64,000 bases of DNA from Strigamia acuminata (taxonomy: Eukaryota; Arthropoda; Chilopoda; Geophilomorpha; Linotaeniidae): contig OX442321.1 in NCBI GenBank assembly GCA_949358305.1, positions 6,659,605-6,723,604 on the forward strand. The letters are read 5' to 3'. Of the stretch, positions 12,501 through 22,000 are shown piece by piece. The notes beneath the pieces are model-generated. The model did not search any database. It worked only from the letters and a program-made list of their open reading frames with translations, and was not told the origin of the DNA. The translations under genes and the position numbers were made by a program. Within the stretch, counting starts at the first letter, position 1. Each line of letters opens with the position of its first letter.

Positions 12501-14565
12501 CATTCTGCGCAGACGATTTCCTAACTCCAGTATTGAGCCTAATATATTGGTCCTACCTAGGACGATTAGCTACAGGACTTCACATCCGCCATTTTTTTGA
12601 AATTCAAGTTGTCCCGCGCATTGTTAAAACATTTTGCGGGCAAATGGCGGACAACAGACATCCCGCATTTACATTTTTGGCGGGTGCTATAACTATAGTT
12701 TGATTTTATTTAATGTTTGATTTAAAATTATTGCTTGAGTATTATTTACATATTTTTAGATATTATTTTTAAATCAAACGTTAAATAAAATTGAACTCTA
12801 GTTATAACGAGTCGTTATAACTATATACCTAACCGCACAAGCCCAATAATAACCGACAAAAATCTAAGTGCGGGATGTGAATAGTCCGCCATTTGCCCGC
12901 AAAATTACGTCTTTTTGTGTCGTTTCGGCTCGATGGCGCCACAATCACAAGACAGAATCGCATTTCAGTCTAACAATTAAATTGTGCCAGATGTGAAGTC
13001 CTGTAACTAATCGTCCTAGATCCTACCAATGCTAAAATAAAGTAAATAAACAACAAAAAATCATCATTAAAAGTAATTTACAGCGTAGTACCGACATATT
13101 GTTGCTTTATTTTCGGTAGCTGCATTCAAAAATTAAAATACTTGTGTTTTAACAATTGTAGTTTAAGTGTATTTTAAGTTTAAATTTTGAGTGTGAGAAT
13201 TTTAACTCTATTTTATAAAATTGACAACATGTGAAAATTTTTACATGACATCATTGATCACTTGATATGTAATCAATTCTAAAATGTAGCATATAATACC
13301 CTCCAAGTGATTAGAAAGAAGTATGCATTGTTGGAATGGAATTAATTTTAGTGAGATTGAAAATTTTTATGACTTGCTAGTAGAAAAGAGGAAGAAATTT
13401 TAAAAGAGTGAGCAACTGGCACCAGAGGTCATTGAGAGCACCAATTCAAAGATGAAGTGATTGAACAAGAAAGAAGAAATTAATAAATAAAGCATCTCAG
13501 TAATATTTATTTGTCAATCTTAGTTAGAATAAGAATGGTGAAAAATGAAAGAAACAATTTAAAAACATGTTCACATGTGAGTTACCTAATTTCATGAAAA
13601 TTCTTCAGAAATTGAAATTCAAACTTTTGTATTTATGTTTTATGAGTGTGTAGTACAAAAATTTAAAATATAACAGGAAGTGATGTGATAAGTTGTGAAG
13701 TGATGTCATATAACTACAGATAAAATTTTAATTTGTGAGTGCTTGAATTTTAACTGAATTTTGCTTCAATTTTTGTAAAACTTTGTATACAACTGTAATG
13801 CATAACTACACTTAAAACTGAAGTAAAATAGAGTTTAGTGAAATTGTATTTTAGTTTGTATTTTTACCAATTTTAGTTTTACAGACAGGAAATGATCTCA
13901 TTTTTGTTTTAAAATGAAACTAAAACACAAAATGTTTTAATTTTTGAATGCAGCTAGTGTGGGCAACAAGCTTGACAATTGCCATATTAAAAATGCATGC
14001 GCAGAATGGGTTGCGCATTTTGAATTTAGCATCCTACCAGCACAAACTGTAGTTTGTTGAACGGTTGTTTTTAATAGAAACCACCATACATAAGTAAAAC
14101 TGAATTAGTTGGGAGTAGAAAAGAGGCAATTGAATACGTTTATAACGGAAAATATGCAATGCTGGAATCATTCCGCATATTACAGTTTTCAACTGATAAA
14201 ACTTGCAGCTTTGCTGCTGCACCTCGTCACTCCATCAGAAGATATACGTCAATAATTTATTCAAAACAATTTGCGTACACGGATTATTTCAATTGCAAGT
14301 AAACAATTTCAAGTTATTAGAAGCAGGCATCAGTTAACTCACCATTTTGTACAACAGAATTTTATTACTGAAGCAATATGGAATCATCAAATGTGAAGAA
14401 CTTCGAACGCTTTCTCAATTAGAAAGCTGTCCGGAAATTCCATTCAATCCCATTTCGTTTGGCCAAATAATCGGACCATTCACATTACTTATGGCTGGGA
14501 TTTTCATTTCTTTAATTTCTGGATTAATCGAACTAATTATTAATAGATTTATCACCAAAATATAG
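9527..14565 (+). CDS. Ionotropic-receptor-like ligand-gated channel, gene B
   Basis: Paralogue of gene A, about 456 residues, with the same exon sizes and phases. Exons: 9527-9566, 9642-9710, 9769-9794, 11004-11102, 11292-11392, 11694-11781, 11840-12140, 12204-12421, 14078-14298, 14358-14565. No internal stop is seen. The signal peptide begins MNFLVLVITSLQ. S1 carries FINGTWTGMIGELVRG and TADIAIA; the position equivalent to TRQR in gene A reads SKLR. TM1 begins EMWLCILAISLIV, TM3 lies around LVFLIYILFSMLLWISYTSV, and TM4 begins GQIIGPFTLLMAG. Intron 3 has about 800 bp of extra sequence relative to gene C, and intron 8 holds two TIR elements. An AATAAA lies at 14,653. Function as a chemosensory channel is inferred from the family. 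Confidence 0.85.
10108..10925. other. Extra sequence in intron 3 of gene B
   Basis: Gene C lacks this stretch at the equivalent point. It starts with an (AAAT)n run at about 10,110-10,133 and is bracketed by imperfect direct repeats, tttgatgcagacaaacttta and tttgatgcaggaaacttta. It contains ttcaccctgtata near 10,790, like gacaccctgtata in the repeat at 1,929. It looks like an inserted element of unknown class. Confidence 0.5.
12557..13019. mobile_element. TIR element in intron 8 of gene B (family shared with 24,309)
   Basis: The ends are inverted repeats: ctaggacgattagctacagg...cttcacatc on the left and gatgtgaagtcctg...taatcgtcctag on the right. The flanks carry similar tcctacc sequences, suggesting a 7-8 bp target duplication as made by hAT-type transposases. 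About 460 bp with no transposase, so non-autonomous. Gene A has a short, uninterrupted intron at this position. Confidence 0.75.
13117..13956. mobile_element. TIR element, tagctgcattcaaaaatt family, 840 bp
   Basis: Left end tagctgcattcaaaaatta and right end aatttttgaatgcagcta are inverted repeats. The inside is AT-rich and non-coding. A 180-bp relative with the same ends lies at 59,794-59,973 and a possible small relative at 23,479-23,571. Non-autonomous. Confidence 0.75.
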
Positions 14566-14799
14566 AATAGATTTCTTGATTAATTTCCGATTCACGTAAT
14601 TTTCAGACGTAAACTATCGATCACCTAAAGAGGTATTAATGCAGAAGTGCAAAATAAATCTCTTTAAAAAGTTCAATTCAACATAATCGTGCACATCAAC
14701 AATTTCAAAAAATGTCATTTGGGTTAGTGTCTATTAAAAAATTAATTACTTTGAATCCAATCTTGTATTAATTAATAACTAAGATTTTAAGGTCACATT

Positions 14800-15150
14800 T
14801 CAAAATATGTAGCTTTATCTTAGTTGATTTTGTTCCGTGTTATGTTAGTTGTTACGTTTTCCAAAAGAGATTTATTTATTTTATTGCTTCACGTCTTTAT
14901 GCATTGTTGTAAGATGGTTTTAGTAAGACACCCTGTATATCACTGCACAAATGTTATAGCGTATTTAAACACTACAACCTAAATCGCATTAATTCTTTCA
15001 ATTACAAATGTAGGCTGCCAGGAGGGCTTCCCCTGGCAACCACCTTAATAAAAACCGTCTTGACTTAAAATCCATTGAATAAACATCAGCTTCATTCTTC
15101 TAAAAAATAAACTTAAATCACAGAGCAAAGAAATTCACTAACAGAATTCA
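14800..15150 (+). repeat. Interspersed repeat, copy 2 (copy 1 at 1,783)
   Basis: Matches 1,783-2,140 nearly throughout, with short indels. It lies just after gene B and before the duplicated flank of gene C. Not part of the B/C duplication, because 8,213-8,584 lacks it. Confidence 0.6.
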
Positions 15151-15189
15151 CTTCCATTCCAAGTGAATACACATTAATATCAAACATCA

Positions 15190-16036
15190 TCAAAGTTTCT
15201 TAGAAGTTTGAAAGTGCAGAGCTCCTTTGAGCCGGAAAACTCGGTCTGAAGCCCGAAAAAATGTCATCTCAGCTAGTTTGATGAATATCAAACTAGATTG
15301 TGTGTGACCGCTTGGCCACCCACGGTGACCTTCGTCACTCCACACACCGCCCAGTGGTTTTAAGGCCGTCCCTTTCGCAAGGTTGACTGGCCCAGAGTAG
15401 GGAAGGAGGGAGCTGAGTGATGTGGTGAGAGAGCATGAGAAGAGTTGATCGTCGGACAGCACAGAGAGAAGACGTGTGCTAGGAAGGTCCATTGACAAAG
15501 GGCAATCGTGCCCGGAGTGACTCTGCTCTCCTCACCATTCACCACTGTGACGCTCAGTAACATGGCGATGTGCCTGTTGCAGCCTCCATGAGCGGCTACA
15601 TGAGTCGTACGGGTAAGTACGAAAATGTTCGTGTGTAACCGACCACGTCACACATGGGGCAAACACCCTGTGTGTGACGAGACGATTGCTGGTGTAGCAT
15701 GCAACACAGGTGATGGGAACTCAGACCCCTAGAAAACGAATTAAAGGCCAAAACCCAACAATCCAAAGTCCCTGTCTCCATTATTACGTGGGTAAGACCA
15801 TACCAGTTACATGTGTTTTCTTGTTTTATGACTTGAGTCCATGTTTTCTAACTCGTAATTCAAATCTGTCACAATGTACAAACATTTACTGTTCCAAACG
15901 ATCATACGGTCACGGCCACTACGACTTTAATGATTTTTAGTAGCAAAGCAACTTTTAATACGCCACTCATGTTTAGAATTTGAGCACAGACTGTTGTAAT
16001 ACCTCGCGACTTCAGAAAATTAACTGTCTCCGCATA
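15190..16036. repeat. Duplicated 5' flank of receptor gene C
   Basis: Second copy of the 8,585-9,526 block, including the minus-strand interspersed repeat at about 15,290-15,785. It lacks a segment of about 65 bp near 15,785-15,830 that is present before gene B. High similarity implies that genes B and C arose from a fairly recent tandem duplication that included about 0.9 kb upstream. Confidence 0.75.
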
Positions 16037-19000
16037 ATGAATTTACTTGTACTCGTGATCACATCGCTCCAAATATGTAAGTTAAAACAATCAAATAGAA
16101 AATAAAATAGAAATGATTTTAAAAAATATGAAATTTATGGATATTTTTAGTTTGTTGCATCGGTCATTTTCAACCCAACACAACTCAATGTTCTACCGTC
16201 ACTCTAATTTCAAATCGAGGTAAAAAAAATAAAATCTAATTCTAATTTTATAAACAATTAATCCCTTGCAAACACTTTTTTAGAAAGAATTTCCAAGGTA
16301 GGATATTCATAGAATCAGAAAGATAAGTAGTATAACCATGAACCAAAATTTAGGATAACATGGACACGTATCGACATGTTCAGTGCGTTTTGCCACAGAT
16401 GCCGCCACATAATATACAACCCCTGGCAAAAAGTTTGGAATCATGACCACCTTAAACTGAAAATGCAACAATTAAGTGCTGTAGCGCAATAATGAGTAAA
16501 CTTTGTTGAAAAACAAATAAATTAGCTTGAAAGAGCATTGTTTTATCTACATTTTCACTTAAAAAAAACCAATAGAACTTTAACCAGTGATGAAATAATA
16601 AATTATTACAAAATCAACACAGGTAAATAAGTTTGGAATCCTACAAATCTGAGGAAAAAAGTTTGGAATCAAACAAAAAAGTGCTGTTTAGGTCCATTTA
16701 AAATTTTTAAAATCATTCCAATTTAATTAATGACTCATCTATATGTCACACGTGTTAATTGCATTATTTTTCTTGAAGGTATTAGTGAGTTTGCGGTTGC
16801 CAATTGTTTCTTATAATTATGAGTTACAAGCTCATAATTATAAATATGGACTTATAACATAACGTAACTCCTCAACTTTTACACTATTTTATAAAATAAG
16901 GGAGCCAATCAGATCGCTTAACACTATTTGAAGCTCCTCCCACTATTGCAAATGGCGCTGATAGTGCTGATGGAAATTCAAAATGGCTGCCTGACCTGTT
17001 TCAACATTCAGCCTCAATCACAATTTCTTTCTGCCATCAAAGGATAGAAACAACTAAAATCATTCCAGGTAAGCAAATAAATAAACTGAAAGATAATTTT
17101 ATGTCTGAAAAATGTCAAATTAGTAAAACTTCAGATATTCATTTTCTTTTGCATATGGATTTGTTCTACCATGCAAGGGATTTGTACTGTTCACATGGTA
17201 TTTATAAGTATAATTTATAAAATATATTTGTTGTACCGCAAGTGCCTATTTCAACAAGAAATTATAATTATAATTATGAGCTTGTAACTCATAATTATAA
17301 GGAATAATTGGCAACCGCAAACTCACTAATGTTTCACATCCATGACTCTGTGTGAGGGAGCATTTTTGTCCTGATAAGTTACCTTTTCAGCCCCGAAGTG
17401 ATCCTCGATTGTTGGCAGTAAAAATAGTACAAAATATCTATGTATATAGCTGCATTGACTGTCTCATTTATCATACACAAATGTCCAGTGCCTTCTGAAG
17501 ATATGCAGCTTCGAACCATCAAAGATTGAGGAATTTAATAGAAGATTTGAGGCAATCACTGTTGAACTTCTCATCAATGCGCCTCCAGACAAATGCTCCA
17601 TTGTCATCTCCACATTTAAGGCAAATTCTGGACTCATCACTGAATATGACTTTACTCCAATCATGAGAAATCCAGTGTTTACGTTGTTTTGCCGGTTTTA
17701 ATCTTGCGTGCCTGTGCTTTTTGGTTAGAAATGGTTTTGATTTAGTTTTTCTGGATTTAAAACCCATTTCATTGAGTCGATTTTTGACTGTGCTGTCGCA
17801 CACTTTGACAGTGGCTTTTCTCCACTCTTGATTCATCTCATTTGATGTGTTTTTCCACATTTTTTAAATAATTTTCCGCAATGTCCTATCGCGTCGTTTT
17901 GAAGTTTTCCTTGGTCTGCCAGTTTATGGGCGATTTTTACACTTCCTGTCTCTTGATATTTTGTCCAAACGTTGGATACAGCAGATTGGATAATACTGAA
18001 CACGACTGCAACATCTTTTTGAATTTTTCCTTCTTTTAATGCCTAGATAATTTTGTCTTTGGGATCAGTAGACATTAACTTCGTAGGAGCCATTTTTAAA
18101 TCCTAATCATGTGACTTGGACATGTGGCTACACACATGTGACATTTAGATGAGTAATTCATTGAATTGAAATGATTTTAAAAATTTTAAATGGACCTAAA
18201 CAGCACTTTTTTTGTTTGGTTCCAAACTTTTTTCCTCAGATTTGTATGATTCCAAACTTATTTCCCTGTGTTGATTTTGTAATGATTTTTTATTTCATCA
18301 CTGGTTGAAGTTTTTCTGTTTTTTTTTAAGTGAAAATGTAGATAAAACAATGCTCTTTCAAGCTAATTTATTTGTTTTTCAACAAAGTTTACTCATTTTT
18401 GCGCTACAGCACTTAATTGTTGCATTTTCAGTTTCAGGTGATCATGATTCCAAACTTTTTGCCAGAGGTTGTACAGCCACACTGTATTCTGAGATGACAA
18501 CAGGTAACAAACATGCTTAGTTGGCAAGCAATGCATGACATACGATTGTTTATGTCATCCAATCAGCGCACAGAACAACGAATCAATAGGAAATAACACA
18601 CAGATACGTGTCCATGTATAACTATGAATTTGTGATGTACTGCATTTGTTTGATGCAGACTAACTTATTTAATAAATTGATTGATTTTTATATTATTCAC
18701 TGCACTAACTAATTGTGAACTGGTGTTTATTTGATCAATAAGTATTCTCATATTGCAGAATGAATTTCAGTATTTAGGATACAAATGGATAAGAATTGAT
18801 GATGTAAATATTCAAACTAACAATTCTCTTTTACAATTAGGTTGCGATAATCCAACCGTGAGTTGAATATCTAAATAAAATTGCCCAAGTATTTACTTAT
18901 TCAGAATTCTACTCTGTAAAATACGGAGTAATAGGTTAGAACCAATCGAAGCAACAAAATACAGAATTTGCCGAGAGCCATAAGGATAACGGTCATCCAT

Positions 19001-22000
19001 GTACATTGACGCCAATCAATAAATTTTAAATAATAATTTTAAATATATTTCTTTAAGTTTCCACCAACAATAACATTAATTCCAGGAAATAAATCATTTT
19101 CCTTAGGTGGATATGTTGGCCACATATATAACATTTTTAACACAAACTTCAATGTAAGGTAAAATTTAAAAGTAAAGCTAAATTACAAATTAATAGAATT
19201 TCAGAAGTAAATGTAGTAATGTTTGTTGTCGTTTCCTTTGTTTCAGGTCAAGGGCACTAACCAAGGGAAGGCACTAATAAGATACTCTTATTAGTGCCTT
19301 CCCCTTGTAAGTGGGTTTTCATCAAACTCTCACAGGAAACAATATAAAACCCCTTAGTTAATTGATAAAAAAAACTAAATTGTCGTTTTTATAATATTGT
19401 AATTGTTATTACAATTTTCTTTTTCCATTGTTATATTACATGTTTAATCCAAGACCCAGCTTAAACCTGAACCTGGGTCAAAGATCAGCCGTAATAGTAA
19501 TATTACGGATCAGCTGAACTTGTGAACTGGCTGAAAACGTCGATATTTTGGATTTTTAACAACTGGTTTTGTCGGGTATTGTAATTTAGTTTATCACCAA
19601 TTAACTTTGGGTTTTTCTATTGTTTCCTTTGAGAATTTACCACTAGCTACGTCTATTAGTAACCACGAATAAGATTAGGCCTAACAAAACAACAATTGTT
19701 CTCCCAAACAATCCCAACGCGCGGAACAAACCGCTTTTGACGTTTGATTCTTACTGGGAAGAAACTCCTCTCGTCATGCATAATTCTCGATTCGAAAATT
19801 TTGTTCTCTTGCTACTGGCGCCACCCGTTGCAGCTTTACAAACCAAGCATCAAACGTCAAATGTGGTTTGTTACGCGCGTCAGGATTGGTCGGCAAAACG
19901 ATTCGAAAATTTTCTATCGGTAAATTCTCATATAAAATACACATCGCACTTGGTATATTACCTCTGAGAATTTGATGAAGACCCACTCAGTGCACTTCAC
20001 CTTTAAACAAGTAAACATTTGTAATGCAGGGAAGCATTACACATGAGACTTCTAAACCCTGCCCCTAATTAAAAAAAAAAAAATAATAAATTAATGACAC
20101 AAAACAACCAATTTCGCAATTAAATCATTCAAAAGCTTCTTCGCCCAGAACGCCGCCAAATGCGCGTAATACGCCGGCGCCGGGATGTAAACCAATCGCG
20201 TACAACGAACGTTTCACTATCTTCGCATTTCCGTCGTTATAATTTTCCGTTTCTCGTTTTCCGTTTTCCGTCTGTCCCAAGTCTATTCCATGAAAATTAC
20301 GGAAATGACGTCGTCATGATGACGTCGTCATGATGACGTCATTTCCGTAATTTTCATGGAATACACCGCTAAAAGTGCACTAAAACCGGTTTATTAATTC
20401 AACCGGAGGTCGGAGAAATCTGAAAATACCTAAGGATACTAATATAGGTATGCTCGATTTAATGCCGTTGTCCGTTTCGCTCTAGCTGCGGTAGTTTTTG
20501 CGGAATCGTGGTTGACGGACAGACAGACAGACAGACAGACGGACGGACATGACCGTTTCATAAGACTTTCTAAACATAGAGTTTAGAAGTCTAAAAAACT
20601 AATAAAGCTCATAATTCACCCAGTCTCATAAATAAATTGGTTGGGGCAGTACTGTTTAATTAACGTTTCTGGTGTAGTTTTTTCTGCTCTTTCTTTTGGT
20701 GGTTAATGTAAACGTGTAACATATTTTTAGACACGCTTTAGTTTTAATCAAAACTGACTCAAAGCTTTTGAAAAGCTCCATCTCCAAGATTTCAAATGGT
20801 CTGAAATGATAATGAGTCTATTTTTTAGCCTTGAAATAATCCAATGCAAAGATAATCAATTTGGAGCCTTAATTAATGGAAGTTGGACAGGAATGATAAA
20901 TGATCTTACCCAAGGGGTAGGAATTTCCTACTAAATTAAGCTAGATGTTATGACAATTTCATATTTCTCAACAGATGGCTGATATTACTTTTGGTGTCCA
21001 AACCAGAAAGAGAAGGGAGTACGTAAAATTCTCACCACAAATAATTTTTCACCAACTGGATCTTATATACAAAAGATTAGATCAACATGAATGGAATTAC
21101 AGTTTCTATTTGCAACCGTGCAGCGTTAAAATGTGGCTGTGCATATTTGCAATCAGTTTCAGCGTTATTCTACTCAACGTTTTATCAAATTACGTTTTAA
21201 CAAAAAGAAATTTTCGAAATTGTTTCCGAAATTTCAGTACCGAGTTGCTGCTTTGTTGGCCAATTGCCTTACTAGGTAATAATTAGGGTTTCTCTACCGG
21301 TAAATACCGATATCAAAAACCGGTATTAGTCAAGAAAATACCGAATACCGAATACCGTCAATAATTCGGTATTGGTACCGGTTTTTTTCGTTAGGTATCA
21401 CTGCAATAGTGACATTTATAACACACTTTAAATGGGATTTTTTTAAACAAAAAAGGCGAGGTTATTGATTTTTTAGCTTAAAAATGTGAATTTATTGATT
21501 TATATACGAAAAAATTAGAAATTAATTGATTTTTTTCACATTAAAACGAAAATTTATCAATTTTTTAACTTAAAAATGAAAATTTATTGATTTTTTAACT
21601 TTCAAATGAAAATTTTTTGATTTTTTAACTTCCAAATGAGAATTTATCTATTTTTTTAACTTAAAAAAGAGAATTTATCGATTTTTTTAACTTGAAAATG
21701 AGAATTTATCGAATTTCTTAACTTAAAAAATCTTATAAACTCAATTTGTCAATTTAAAAAAAAAGAATTCTTAATTTCAACTAATAAAACCAACACCTGA
21801 TAACAAAGCAACCCCACATTCATCAAATTTCTACAATCCATTGAAAATAATATTGTAAAAAAATAAACAAAAATTACAATTAAAACATTACGATTAAAAT
21901 AAAAATATTTTACATTGTAGCTTATTTATTTTACTTAATTACCGAAAAATACCGGTTTACCGGTTTTTGGAATATTGAATACCGAAATACCGGTTTTTCC

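Larger units (their letters stand above)
16417..18471 (-). mobile_element. Tc1/mariner-type element with long terminal inverted repeats
   Basis: The ends read caacccctggcaaaaagttt and, inverted, aaactttttgccagaggttg, and the inverted repeats extend roughly 330 bp on each side. The flanks are TA (16,415-16,416 and 18,472-18,473). Intron 3 of gene B has the uninterrupted sequence aatatacaggcacac, an empty site that fixes the TA duplication. About 1.5 kb after removing the nested element at 16,787. Transposase remnant is on the minus strand. Confidence 0.88.
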
